The notes beneath the pieces are model-generated. The model was not told the origin of the DNA, did not search any database, and saw nothing but the letters and a program-made list of their open reading frames with translations. The position numbers and the translations under genes were made by a program. A DNA stretch of 64,000 bases. Origin: CBDCYS01 sp965226245. GTDB lineage: Bacteria > Acidobacteriota > Terriglobia > Bryobacterales > UBA6623. Shown one piece after another: positions 1 through 9,136 of this stretch. Every line of letters starts with the position of its first letter. Position 1 is the stretch's first letter. The stretch covers positions 4,030,001 through 4,094,000 of the forward strand of contig CBDDCL010000015.1 in assembly GCA_965226245.1 (NCBI GenBank), read 5' to 3'.

Positions 1-3000
1 CGCAAGATTACGCAGGCGGTCTAGCGCAGACAACAGATCGCCCAAGTCCTTCGGTGGCGTTGGAGCGCTTCCACCGATACGAACCTTTTGCAAGACCGCG
101 ACGCCGATCCCGAGTTCGGCGGAGGCGTCTGCATGACCTCGGACGATGAATGGTCCGCTCTTCGCCCAGCCGTTGAGGGTCTCGCACAGTCGGCTCACAT
201 AGTCGTCACGCTGCCCTTCCTTGCTTGGGTCAATCGTCGGCACGACCCGCCTCTTTCTTGTCGGTCGGACGCTCGGGATGATGACGCGCACCGTGTCGTT
301 GACGACAGCCTTCTCTGACGGAAGGATGTCGAAATACTCGTTGATCAGGGTTTCAATTGAGTCGCTGGCGACCCGCACAAGATCCTCACGGTCGACCAAG
401 GCTTCCGTCGCATTTACCGCCGCGGATGTCACGATTCTGGCGACCTCTCTGACGATTTCCCAAGCACGTTTGGGTGTGGGACTCACGTCCGGCATGGGGA
501 AGGGCAGCCGTCTCAGTTCTTCCACGTGAACTTCTTGTCGGCTCACCCCCCAATTAGAGGAGGTTTGAAACAGGAAGTACCTAGCCAGAGCCGAACGCAG
601 ATAAGCAGCAAGAAAAATCAGGAGAGCACGATCGTTTTTCGGTCCGGTAATTCCACGGAGAGCATGCCGGAACGAGACGTCGAAATCGGCGAAAGCAATA
701 CTCGTGAACCCCTTGGCCACAAGAACGTGTGGGGTTCGGAAGACGTCCGTGCCTTTGTTTGAACCGCTTCTGACGATTACCTCGGGCGCAGGGAGCTCGG
801 CACAGTCGCCAGGGAGGACAAACAAGTCGAGGTTCGACGAGGTCGCCTTGATAAAGTGCTTCGATGGGAGGTCAATCGTCTCTGCCTTTGCGGGATCGTC
901 GTTCTCGCCGAGCGGTTGAAACCCCTCGGCCATTAGCCAAGGTTTATCCGGAGCCTTCTCCCTCGCCCCCCTGACTCGATCCCGTAAGCGGGGGTAAAGC
1001 GACAGCCGGTCGATCAACCGCCAATCTCTCGGCGTGGCCCAATACCTTCGCTTCCAGATTTGTGGAGCATCTGGCCCCTCCAGATCCTGGAGCACCTGCC
1101 CGACACTCACGGTGCAGCGATCCTCTGGCATGATGGCGATGACTTCAGTCCGCCTAACGAGCCAATCGGCCTTTGGCGCCCAGTATTGGACCGCATGCTG
1201 ATGGTTCACCGGTGGCTTCTTCTGGTAATCGATCACGAGGGCCGGATGGCGGGCCTCCTGGAACAGAAAATTTTGGTAGTCCGCGAGGTTGAGCACGTGG
1301 TCTACCGCTTGGCGCTGGAAGAAGGTTCGCTGGAACTCCAGAGCCGTGGTGCTGTGATTGAACAATGTGCCGTGCGGCAGCACGAGGCAGATTCTGCCAG
1401 TTTCAACAGCGTGGTGCGTCGCTTTCCAGACGAACGCCGCAGCGATCTGCTTGTTGGGGACAGGGTACCGATGATCGGGATTAGCACACCACTTTGCCGC
1501 TGGTGTGCCATCCAGTGCCGTGCTGCCCCACGGTGGATTACCAATAACGAGATCGGCATCAACAGGATATTCGGCGCCTTCCGAGAAGAAATCCCCGCAC
1601 CAAATGTTCCCCTCGATATCCCCGCGCCCACCGCTCTCAGGGAAGTGAACAAGCCTCGGTAACTTGTGGCCCTTCTGCTGCAATTCCTGGATGTCCCTTG
1701 GAGAAAGTTGATCCAGGTAGGCCAGGTAAAGGCTGAATGCAGAGATCCGGCACGCTGTGGGATTGATGTCCACGCCGCAAATACTGCCGCAGAGAATCCT
1801 CCTCAACTCCCTTGCACGACGGTCATTTCCAGCCTTTGGGTTAGCCCGCTTCCACTCTTCAGCGATGCGGTTGAACAGACCCACCAGGAAGATGCCAGAA
1901 CCGCAGGCAGGGTCAAGATAACGACGCCCAAGCAGGGAGGATGTCGTAGCAAGCGCTATATCGAGAACGATCTCGGCAAGGAAACGCGGCGTGTAGAACA
2001 CGCCTTCGGGCTTTGAAATGTTTTCGTCAGTTTTGTCGGGCTGTTCGCTGCGCTTGTCACCGCGCTTCAAGAATCGTTCGTAGATTGCGCTGATGGTCTC
2101 GATCGGGATGACCCCGAAATCATAGATCCAGAAAGGGAATGAGGTCTGACCGGTCTGCACATTGGTAGAGCGGAAGAACTCATCCAGAGGATCGAGATAT
2201 GCGGGGGACACAAGGCTGGCCTCCGCGTCTAGGTCATCGCTAAACAGGTCGCCATTAAAGTCTTGGCCTAGTTGTCGAAAAAGTGCGTAGAGGTACTGCT
2301 TGGCCCTGGATTTCGGTTCGATGCCGAGCACATCCCGCAGATGACCCGCGCCGCGCAGGCCGATGGCTTCCAAATAGGCTGGAAGGATGATCTTGCGGTC
2401 GAAGAGGTAACAGGTAAAAACGAGCCGGCAGAGCAGTGCATCCAGTACTTTGGGATCGAGGCTGCCGGTGGATGCGGCAATGAGCTTTTCACGAGTCGAC
2501 TGCAGGTTGTCGAGCAGGTCGCGATCCACCCGGTGCGCGGGATCAAAAGACTTTTGGTGTCGGCGGAAGAATTCGCCAGACTCGACGGCAGGCAAGAACT
2601 CTCGAACCGCTGAAGATGCCCGCTCTAGCGTATCCACCAATCCGGGAATTCGGCGCCCGCGATCAACTTGCGCTACTGGACGGGTGAGTCCCGAATAGAT
2701 ATGGACTTCATTCCTCGTGACGAGTACAAGGATCGGCGCGCCGCCATGATTCCAGAACTTCTGATGAAGGCGAAGGACCTCCGCGGGCTCGATTTGCCTC
2801 ACCTGTTTGAAGTAGACGAGAGGAGTGTTGTCGGTGCAGAGAATGCCGTCGAGCTTCAGAAGGTCAAAAGCACGACGCAAAACATGCCCCTGCGAGATTT
2901 CCGTTCCGGGCGCGTTCAACTCAGCTTCGCTGGCGATGAAGAACTTGGATTCGACATCCACGATCCCGAACTCTTTTCGCCATTCCATCCCTGTATCGCC

Positions 3001-3006
3001 GTTCAT
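1..3006 (-). CDS. Eco57I-like adenine-specific DNA methyltransferase / type IIG restriction-modification enzyme (partial, C-terminus off the left edge)
   Basis: The minus strand is open without a stop from an ATG at 3006 to the window edge, at least 1002 codons. It carries the N6-adenine methylase SAM-binding motif DPACGSG near residue 365 and the catalytic motif NPPW near residue 490, the order seen in Eco57I/type IIG and related class I DNA methylases. The roughly 350 residues before the methylase core could hold a nuclease or helical domain, but I cannot assign it. About 500 residues after NPPW look like a target-recognition region. The start overlaps the stop of the upstream regulator as ATGA, so the two are translationally coupled. 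A BREX PglX-like methylase is the main alternative. Confidence 0.85.
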   Translation of the reverse strand, partial: MNGDTGMEWRKEFGIVDVESKFFIASEAELNAPGTEISQGHVLRRAFDLLKLDGILCTDNTPLVYFKQVRQIEPAEVLRLHQKFWNHGGAPILVLVTRNEVHIYSGLTRPVAQVDRGRRIPGLVDTLERASSAVREFLPAVESGEFFRRHQKSFDPAHRVDRDLLDNLQSTREKLIAASTGSLDPKVLDALLCRLVFTCYLFDRKIILPAYLEAIGLRGAGHLRDVLGIEPKSRAKQYLYALFRQLGQDFNGDLFSDDLDAEASLVSPAYLDPLDEFFRSTNVQTGQTSFPFWIYDFGVIPIETISAIYERFLKRGDKRSEQPDKTDENISKPEGVFYTPRFLAEIVLDIALATTSSLLGRRYLDPACGSGIFLVGLFNRIAEEWKRANPKAGNDRRARELRRILCGSICGVDINPTACRISAFSLYLAYLDQLSPRDIQELQQKGHKLPRLVHFPESGGRGDIEGNIWCGDFFSEGAEYPVDADLVIGNPPWGSTALDGTPAAKWCANPDHRYPVPNKQIAAAFVWKATHHAVETGRICLVLPHGTLFNHSTTALEFQRTFFQRQAVDHVLNLADYQNFLFQEARHPALVIDYQKKPPVNHQHAVQYWAPKADWLVRRTEVIAIMPEDRCTVSVGQVLQDLEGPDAPQIWKRRYWATPRDWRLIDRLSLYPRLRDRVRGAREKAPDKPWLMAEGFQPLGENDDPAKAETIDLPSKHFIKATSSNLDLFVLPGDCAELPAPEVIVRSGSNKGTDVFRTPHVLVAKGFTSIAFADFDVSFRHALRGITGPKNDRALLIFLAAYLRSALARYFLFQTSSNWGVSRQEVHVEELRRLPFPMPDVSPTPKRAWEIVREVARIVTSAAVNATEALVDREDLVRVASDSIETLINEYFDILPSEKAVVNDTVRVIIPSVRPTRKRRVVPTIDPSKEGQRDDYVSRLCETLNGWAKSGPFIVRGHADASAELGIGVAVLQKVRIGGSAPTPPKDLGDLLSALDRLRNLA

Positions 3007-3254
3007 CGAAGACTGTCGAGCCTGTGCGTCGAGGCTGCGAGCTCTGCCTCTAATTCGTAAGACCAGCCAATCTCATCTTTGACCGCCCTAATCGAATAGC
3101 CGCGTTGACGAAGGGCCGCCAAGCATCGCGATACCGTCGGTTGCGAGATGCCAAGTGCCCGAGCAAGAGTCGGTGTGGACTGCCGCCCGCGACGGACCAG
3201 ATCTAGGACGTCACGTAGTCGCTTTTCAATGGTCTGGGAACGCGTATAAACCAT
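3003..3254 (-). CDS. Small winged-helix/HTH transcriptional regulator upstream of the methylase
   Basis: This 83-residue protein has a helix-turn-helix around residues 25-52 (TLARALGISQPTVSRCLAAL) followed by a predicted beta wing (GYSIRAVKDEIGWSYEL). The layout resembles the DNA-binding half of ArgR/IclR-like proteins without any effector domain. Its stop overlaps the methylase start by four bases. A perfect inverted repeat lies just upstream of its start. Together this suggests an autoregulated control protein timing expression of the restriction-modification gene; that role is inferred from context, not from a recognised family. Confidence 0.75.
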   Translation of the reverse strand: MVYTRSQTIEKRLRDVLDLVRRGRQSTPTLARALGISQPTVSRCLAALRQRGYSIRAVKDEIGWSYELEAELAASTHRLDSLR

Positions 3255-3270
3255 GATTGGCCACGCGATC

Positions 3271-3297
3271 CAAGTCTATCAATTTATGATAGACTTG
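3271..3297. promoter_or_regulatory. Perfect 11-bp inverted repeat, candidate operator of the R-M regulator
   Basis: The arms CAAGTCTATCA (3271-3281) and TGATAGACTTG (3287-3297) are exact reverse complements with a five-base AT-rich spacer, 17-43 bp upstream of the regulator start at 3254. Symmetry, AT-rich centre and position fit an autoregulatory operator for a dimeric HTH protein. Not tested. Confidence 0.65.
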
Positions 3298-3733
3298 TCA
3301 AAACATTTTCATGGGTAAATGTTCGCCGTCCGTGTGGGTCTCGCCACCAGTTGGCCGCGAAGTCGCCAAACCGGACAGTTAGGCTGAGTCCACCCAGCCC
3401 CTCGGAAAGCGGCATTCGGCGACAAATAGATCCTCCCTTGTCGGCAAGGGTTTACCCATAGCCGGAGCGCGGTGTTAGGATTCTTCCCGAGTAACGGCCT
3501 AGTCGGAAAGAACTGCTCTCGACTGGTCTTCATAGCCACGTCGAGATGAGTCGCGACGCGGCAGTTGAGAGCTTGCGGGGTCTAGCTTGGCACACCTATT
3601 GATACCCGCAGAATATGTTGTTTTCGGACACAGCGAATACCTTGCCGGAGCGGGCGCAGCACGCTGCGCCCCTACACTGTATTTCGCGAACATCCATCGT
3701 GTTCTGGCGTTCAGGCAAGACGTTGACTTCGGG
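3298..3733. other. Intergenic stretch with a dispersed repeat at its end
   Basis: No convincing coding sequence lies here. The two short minus-strand frames have no recognisable domain or ribosome binding site. From 3597 onward the DNA is a copy of a dispersed repeat that recurs near 54.0 kb. The remainder shows no structure I can name. Confidence 0.5.
3597..3694 (+). repeat. Dispersed ~100-bp repeat, copy 1 (inverted partner at 53961-54063)
   Basis: By eye this segment matches the reverse complement of 53961-54063 with only a handful of differences over about 100 bp. Its core is a GC-rich palindrome with arms GGGCGCAGC and GCTGCGCCC around two bases. Both copies lie between genes, one downstream of comM and one downstream of the NRAMP gene. 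Confidence 0.85.
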
Positions 3734-5260
3734 CTACGTCCAGTAGGTGCGGTCCAGGCTGCGGTATTGGACGGCTTCGGCTAGGTGGGCGACGTGGATG
3801 GTTGGCTCGCCTCCCAAGTCGCAAATCGTCCGCGCCACTTTCAGGATGCGGTCGTGCGCGCGGGCCGATAGCCCCATGCGCAGCACGGCCGCTTCGAGAG
3901 TTTTCTCACCGGCCTCGTCCAGCCGGCAGTGTTCCCGAATCAGCTTCGAGGGCATGCGGGCGTTGGAGAAACCGCGGGCCATTTGAATTTGGCGGGCTAC
4001 TTCGACACGGCTCTGAATGTCGGCGGAGCACTCCGCTGTCCCTTCCGAGCGCAGTTCCCGGTATTTGACTGGAGGAACTTCGACATGGATGTCGATGCGG
4101 TCGAGCAGCGGGCCGCTGATCTTCGAAACGTAGCGCTGGATCATGGCCGGCGAGCAGCGGCACTCACGGCTGGGGTCTCCGAAGTATCCGCAAGGACATG
4201 GGTTCATCGCCGAAACGAGCATAAACGAAGATGGAAACGTGAGGCTGAGGTTACAGCGGGCGATCGTGATGGCGCCGTCTTCGAGGGGCATGCGCAGCAG
4301 CTCGAGAACGTTGCGGGGGAATTCCGGAAACTCGTCAAGAAACAGCACGCCGTTGTGAGCAAAACTGACCTCGCCCGGACGAGGCATCCCAACGCCGCCG
4401 CCGACCAGACCAGCGTTTGAGATGCTGTGGTGCGGCGCCCGGAACGGGCGCCTTTCGAGAAGGCCCTGGTTGGACTCGAGCACGCCCGCCACGCTATGCA
4501 CTTTCGTCGTCTCGAGCGCCTCGGTGAAAGTCAGCTTGGGCAGGATTCCGGGCAGCCGCTTGGCGAGCATCGTCTTGCCCGAGCCCGGCGGGCCCACCAT
4601 CAAGATGTTGTGCCCCCCAGCGGCGGCGATTTCCAGTGATCGTTTGGCCGTCTCCTGACCCTTGACATCCCGAAAATCATGTGCCTCAACGGGCGCGGGC
4701 GCCCTCTGGGGGTTTCCGTTCGCCTGAACCGGTTTCCGGGACCCCGAGTTTTCGAGCAGATCGACCACTTCTCTCAAGTGTTTGACTCCAAAAACGTTTA
4801 CTCCCTCGACGACGGCGGCTTCGGCGGCATTCTCGATGGGAAGAATGATGTTGGGAACGCCTGAGTCCCTGGCGCAAACCGCGACCGGCAAGGCGCCCCG
4901 GATGGGCCGCAGTCCGCCGTCGAGCGATAGTTCACCAAGGATAAGGAAGTCTTCCATGCCTTCGGTCGGGATGGTTCCCATGGCCCCCATGATTCCCAGC
5001 GCCATGGGCAGGTCGAACCCGGCCCCTTCCTTGCGAAGATTGGCGGGCGCTAGATTGACCGTGACCGCCTTGTTGGGATAACCGAATCCGGTGTTGATCA
5101 GCGAAGACCTGATCCGCTCGCGGCTCTCGCGCACGGCGGTATCCGGGAGGCCCACGGTGGTGAAGTCCTTGGCGTCGCCCATGTACATGTCGACTTCCAC
5201 GTCGATGAGCAGCGCATCTACACCGTAAATGGCCGCGCTACGAGTCTTGAACAGAGGCAT
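3734..5260 (-). CDS. comM: YifB/ComM family Mg-chelatase-like AAA+ ATPase
   Basis: This 508-residue protein is full length for the ComM/YifB family. The N-terminal ~180 residues form the Lon-protease-like ChlI domain (DTAVRESRERIRSSL). Then come the Walker A GPPGSGKTMLAKRLPGILP, Walker B LFLDEFPEF, and the C-terminal Mg-chelatase domain. ComM is a hexameric helicase that drives branch migration during natural transformation and recombination. The ATG at 5260 follows an AAGGAA ribosome binding site. It stands alone on the minus strand, downstream of ftsZ and the DUF885 gene. Confidence 0.95.
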   Translation of the reverse strand: MPLFKTRSAAIYGVDALLIDVEVDMYMGDAKDFTTVGLPDTAVRESRERIRSSLINTGFGYPNKAVTVNLAPANLRKEGAGFDLPMALGIMGAMGTIPTEGMEDFLILGELSLDGGLRPIRGALPVAVCARDSGVPNIILPIENAAEAAVVEGVNVFGVKHLREVVDLLENSGSRKPVQANGNPQRAPAPVEAHDFRDVKGQETAKRSLEIAAAGGHNILMVGPPGSGKTMLAKRLPGILPKLTFTEALETTKVHSVAGVLESNQGLLERRPFRAPHHSISNAGLVGGGVGMPRPGEVSFAHNGVLFLDEFPEFPRNVLELLRMPLEDGAITIARCNLSLTFPSSFMLVSAMNPCPCGYFGDPSRECRCSPAMIQRYVSKISGPLLDRIDIHVEVPPVKYRELRSEGTAECSADIQSRVEVARQIQMARGFSNARMPSKLIREHCRLDEAGEKTLEAAVLRMGLSARAHDRILKVARTICDLGGEPTIHVAHLAEAVQYRSLDRTYWT

Positions 5261-5786
5261 AGGTTCCTTTTGCGGCTGAGTTTAGAGCCGGCAGAATCGC
5301 TCGGCGGCGGACTGCTTGCTTGTGGCGCCCGCGGGCGCCAGTCTGTTGGCCTTACGGTTTCCTTGACGAGGACCACATGAACGCTGACCAAATCCACAGC
5401 AACACAACGATCAGCAGGAGCGCGACAAGATATTGGATCATACCTGTTAGCCGGACGAATCCTCGGCTAGTCCGGCGGGTTAAAGCATCAATTTGGAGAA
5501 ATTTCGGAAGGCCGAAGCTAGGCCCCGAAGCAGGCTCACAGCGGAGAAGTAACGCCCCTATTATACAGCCAGGGGGCGGCGCGGAGTTGTGGGTACGGAA
5601 TTATTTGGAGTTATTGATGAGGTGGCGAAGTCCACGCACCCGTCCGGGGGCCGTAGTAGCCGGCAGGACAAGCTGGACAGAGGCTGGACCCACTCTGCTG
5701 GATGCTTTTCGCGACGCAGTGGACGGAGGCTGGACCCACTCACTGGCGTTCGGGGCTCTGATCACTGGCGTTCGGGGCTCTGAATG
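5261..5786. other. Intergenic region with palindrome and tandem duplications
   Basis: An exact 18-bp GC-rich palindrome lies at 5323-5340. Imperfect units containing GAGGCTGGACCCACTC recur 46 bp apart (5680 and 5726). A 22-bp segment is exactly duplicated head to tail at 5740-5761 and 5762-5783, directly against the 3-prime end of the DUF885 gene. A tiny membrane ORF may lie at 5352-5441. Confidence 0.5.
5352..5441 (-). CDS. Possible 29-residue single-pass membrane peptide
   Basis: An ATG at 5441 opens a 29-codon frame with a continuous hydrophobic stretch (YLVALLLIVVLLWIWSAF) and a short Ser/Lys/Arg tail, the layout of a small membrane protein. The ribosome binding site is weak. Chance is a real alternative for an ORF this short. 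Confidence 0.25.
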   Translation of the reverse strand: MIQYLVALLLIVVLLWIWSAFMWSSSRKP

Positions 5787-7646
5787 CTAGTTCGCCATAG
5801 GCCGGTAGCCGGCCACAAGATAGCCTAATTCGCGCAGCGGAGCGGGACCGGAGCGGAGCATCTTGTCGTGGAAGGACGAAAGGCTGAAATCGGTCGTCTC
5901 TTTCTGGTAGTGATCCCGAACCTTGAGCCAGTCTTTCCAGCCGACGTAGTACTGGGGAAGCTGAACAGACGTCAGTTTCGCTCGCAGCAGTTTCCCTCGG
6001 GCCTCTTCGGTTTCCTGGAAGGCCTGATCCATCATCAAAGTGATCGCGTCCTCATCCGACATATTCATGGTATGCATGCGGATGTCGATGATGGCGTTGG
6101 CCAGCACCCGCAACTTCAGCTTCTGCCAATTGACCTGGAACTCATTGCTGTCGCTTTGATACCCGGCATCCACGATGGCCTCGGTAACGTAAGTAGCCCA
6201 GCCTTCAACGTGGGGTCCGTGCGCAAAGACCGAGCGAAGCGTGCGATGAAACGGGTCCATGTCCGGGTGGCCTTGGCCGGCGAGCTCAAACTGGACGTAG
6301 TGGCCAGGCATCGCTTCGTGGAGCGACAGGAGTTTCAACTGGAAATGGTTATACTCGCGAAGCTTGGAAGTAACACGCTGCGGCGGCCAGTCGGACGGGA
6401 TCGGCGTTACCCAATAGAAGGCTCCTAGCTTTGGAGTCAGCGGAGGCGCGGGCATAAAACCGGCCACCGAGTACACGCTTCTCATAAACTCCGGCGTCTC
6501 GACGATTTGCAGATTGTCACTTGAAGGCAGCGGTATCACGTCTGCCTCGCGGACGTACTGACGCAGCTCATCGATATCGCTCTTCACCCTGTCGGCCATT
6601 TGCTGCCAGTCACCACTGCGCTGGCGGTTTTCGTCCGCGACGACCTCGAGAACGCCCTTCATCAGCGCCAGCTTGTCGCTGGGCGGGCGGGCGCTTCCGA
6701 AGATATCCTTGTCGAGGGCCTCGCCGACGGAAATGGCGTCGCCTCTGACCTTCTCGAATTCCGCTTCAGCGTCGGCCAGCACTTGCTCGGGAGTGTGGTC
6801 ATTGCCCAGCGCCGCCTTGAACTTCGCCGCGTAAAGCTCCCTGCCCAGGCGCCAATCGTAATTGTCGCGGCTGGCAAGGTCGTCTTTCAGATATGCGCCA
6901 AAGTCGCGAAGAGCAGTCTGGGCTGTTGCGGAAGCTGAGTCGTAGCCGCTCTTGAGTTCACCCGGCAAACTCGCCGGAATCACTTCCTCGACCAGTTTGA
7001 TGACCGCGTCGTTGGCTTGCTGCGCCACCTCGGTCCAAACAGCCGGGGAGGATTGCAGATTCTGCTTTGCTTGGTCAAGAAATGCCGGGACCTTTTGCAG
7101 TCTGGCGATGACGTGTCCGTAGCGTTCCGATTTGGAGGCATACTCGTGAACCAGGGGAGTGTAGAGGGCCGTCCCCAGCAGCTCTACATATAAGTTGGGA
7201 TTGTGTTCATGACCGCGGATTCGCTCCAGCTCCAGTAGCGTCTGCTCGATGTAATAGTCGATCGCGGCAAAGCTGACAAACGCCTCGCCCGCCAGATCAT
7301 TTCGGGTCATTTGCCCTTCCTGGATTTGGGCTCGATACTGCTTGCAGAGGTCGATGCGTTTGGCGATTCCGGCGGGGGAGTAGTCGTCGAGCAGCTCATC
7401 GAGAAGAATCGTCGTTCCTGCCTGGCCTTCCTCGCCGCCGCCTGCCACGTGCTCGTGATACCCCAAGGCTGTCGCGGCGACCGGCGAGAGCGCCAGCCAG
7501 TTGTAGACGAAAGGCTCGGAGCTGACTCTAAAAACCCCCACTGGGTTGGGCCGAGTGCCGCAGGCGCCGGCCCCAAACAGCACCACGGCGCCTGCCGCGA
7601 GCGGCAGCAACTTCTTCCTGAAATTCGACAAAATAGGCTGTTTCAT
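5787..7646 (-). CDS. DUF885 family exported putative metallopeptidase
   Basis: About 619 residues if read from the ATG at 7646, which places the signal sequence at the N-terminus (MKQPILSNF, basic residues, LLPLAAGAVVLFGAGACG). A longer frame starts at 7673. The cysteine after GAGA could be a lipoprotein acylation site, though the box is imperfect. The motif HEAMPGH in the C-terminal half is the conserved H-E-x-x-P-G-H of DUF885, which resembles a zinc peptidase site. The family is common in Acidobacteriota and its substrate is unknown. It lies downstream of ftsZ with a 200-bp gap and is probably a separate unit. Confidence 0.85.
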   Translation of the reverse strand: MKQPILSNFRKKLLPLAAGAVVLFGAGACGTRPNPVGVFRVSSEPFVYNWLALSPVAATALGYHEHVAGGGEEGQAGTTILLDELLDDYSPAGIAKRIDLCKQYRAQIQEGQMTRNDLAGEAFVSFAAIDYYIEQTLLELERIRGHEHNPNLYVELLGTALYTPLVHEYASKSERYGHVIARLQKVPAFLDQAKQNLQSSPAVWTEVAQQANDAVIKLVEEVIPASLPGELKSGYDSASATAQTALRDFGAYLKDDLASRDNYDWRLGRELYAAKFKAALGNDHTPEQVLADAEAEFEKVRGDAISVGEALDKDIFGSARPPSDKLALMKGVLEVVADENRQRSGDWQQMADRVKSDIDELRQYVREADVIPLPSSDNLQIVETPEFMRSVYSVAGFMPAPPLTPKLGAFYWVTPIPSDWPPQRVTSKLREYNHFQLKLLSLHEAMPGHYVQFELAGQGHPDMDPFHRTLRSVFAHGPHVEGWATYVTEAIVDAGYQSDSNEFQVNWQKLKLRVLANAIIDIRMHTMNMSDEDAITLMMDQAFQETEEARGKLLRAKLTSVQLPQYYVGWKDWLKVRDHYQKETTDFSLSSFHDKMLRSGPAPLRELGYLVAGYRPMAN

Positions 7647-7852
7647 AGACACGTTAAGTTCACTCGGTGACACGGTCGCCGAACGGCGTACAAGGAAGCC
7701 TTCCCAATCACAGGGCTGGGGGCAAAACCATCATCTTAAAAGAGCTTTCACGCGAAGGCAAGTGTTGCCAGGCGGTTTTTTCGCACAATCTCCGTAGATC
7801 CATGTTAACTGATTGCGCCCGAAGACACCTGCTGCAAGCTTGAGCGCGGCTC

Positions 7853-9094
7853 CTATTCCTCGCTCGGGCGGCGAAGGAAACTCGGCATGTCGAGATCATG
7901 GGCGAGCTCGGTCTCGAGCGGTGGAGGCGACGACTCGACCACCGTGCCTAGCTCCGGCTCCTCAGGCTGAACAACGGGCGGATCCGTCTCGGGTTTCGAC
8001 AGGCGCCTGGAGTCGCCGTCTTCGCGATGGCGTGCCGCCGCGGCTTGCTGCATCGCGGGACGCAACTCAGCGGCCGAGGCGGCGGCCGCGTCTGACATTT
8101 TCTTGCTGATCCCGACATTCTCACTGCGGAAGCCGGTCGCGATCACTGTGATCTTGACCTGGTCTTCCATCGCGTCGTTCAACACGGCGCCGAAGATAAT
8201 GTTCGCCTCCGGGTCCGCCGCCTTCTGAATGATGGTGGACGCTTCGTGAACTTCGTGCAGGCCCAGCTTTGGAGAACCGGTGATATTGATCAGTATTCCG
8301 CGGGCGCCTTCAATGCTGGTGTCTTCGAGCAGCGGGCTGGAGACCGCGTTCTTCGCGGCTTCCACGGCCGCGCTGCTGCCACTTGCAACCGCGGTCCCCA
8401 TCACCGCGTACCCCATCCCCTGCATGATCGTGCGCACGTCGGCAAAGTCACGGTTAATGATCCCGGGAATGGTAATGATGTCGCTGATTCCTTGGACGGC
8501 CTGACGAAGAATATCATCCGCGATCCGGAATGACTCAAAGAAGCTGGTGCCGCGCTCGACCACCTCAATCAGGCGCTCGTTCGGAATCGTCACCACGGTG
8601 TCAACCGTCTCGGCCAGCTCGGCAAGACCCTGTTCGGCTATCTTCATCCGGCGGTTGCCCTCGAATGAAAACGGCTTGGTCACAACGGCAACCGTCAGCG
8701 CTCCGAGTTCATTGGCAAGAGAGGTGACAATCGGAGCCGCGCCGGTGCCGGTGCCGCCGCCTAGTCCGGCGGTAACGAAAACCATGTCCGAGTCGCCCAA
8801 GAGCTCGATCAGGCGTTCGGTGTCTTCCAGCGCGGCCTCTCGCCCGACTTCAGCGTTCGACCCCGCCCCACGGCCGCTTGTCAGCCTGGAGCCGAGCTGC
8901 AACTTGACCTGCGCGCGTGAAACGCGCAATGCCTGTTCGTCGGTGTTGATGGCCGCAAACATGACACCCTCGACGCCCGCTTCGATCATGCGGTTGACGG
9001 CATTGCACCCCGCCCCGCCAACACCGATTACCTTGATCCGTGCGTTCGTTCCGGCGGCTTCGTCGAACGTAAACTTTACGGCGTCGCTACTCAT
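7853..9094 (-). CDS. ftsZ: Cell division protein FtsZ
   Basis: The 413-residue tubulin-like GTPase shows the signature GGGTGTG at residues 112-118, the early nucleotide-binding loop GVGGAGCNAVNRM, and the synergy-loop region NRDFADVRTIM. The C-terminus ends with the conserved FtsA/ZipA-binding peptide (LDMPSFLRR) after a Glu/Pro-rich linker. It polymerises into the Z-ring. The start has a GGAGG ribosome binding site. An IS1595-family element begins 43 bp upstream and separates the gene from ftsA, so ftsZ probably depends on a promoter inside or at the edge of the IS or on read-through. Confidence 0.98.
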   Translation of the reverse strand: MSSDAVKFTFDEAAGTNARIKVIGVGGAGCNAVNRMIEAGVEGVMFAAINTDEQALRVSRAQVKLQLGSRLTSGRGAGSNAEVGREAALEDTERLIELLGDSDMVFVTAGLGGGTGTGAAPIVTSLANELGALTVAVVTKPFSFEGNRRMKIAEQGLAELAETVDTVVTIPNERLIEVVERGTSFFESFRIADDILRQAVQGISDIITIPGIINRDFADVRTIMQGMGYAVMGTAVASGSSAAVEAAKNAVSSPLLEDTSIEGARGILINITGSPKLGLHEVHEASTIIQKAADPEANIIFGAVLNDAMEDQVKITVIATGFRSENVGISKKMSDAAAASAAELRPAMQQAAAARHREDGDSRRLSKPETDPPVVQPEEPELGTVVESSPPPLETELAHDLDMPSFLRRPSEE

Positions 9095-9136
9095 TGCGCC
9101 TCCCTGACCCTCGGAATGGATATTGATTTAGCATTG

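Noticed and set aside
1302..2016. Plus-strand and alternative minus-strand frames opposite the methylase
   Set aside because: The methylase frame on the minus strand is uninterrupted with both catalytic motifs.
3309..3693. Two short minus-strand frames upstream of comM
   Set aside because: No ribosome binding site or family similarity; one covers the dispersed repeat.
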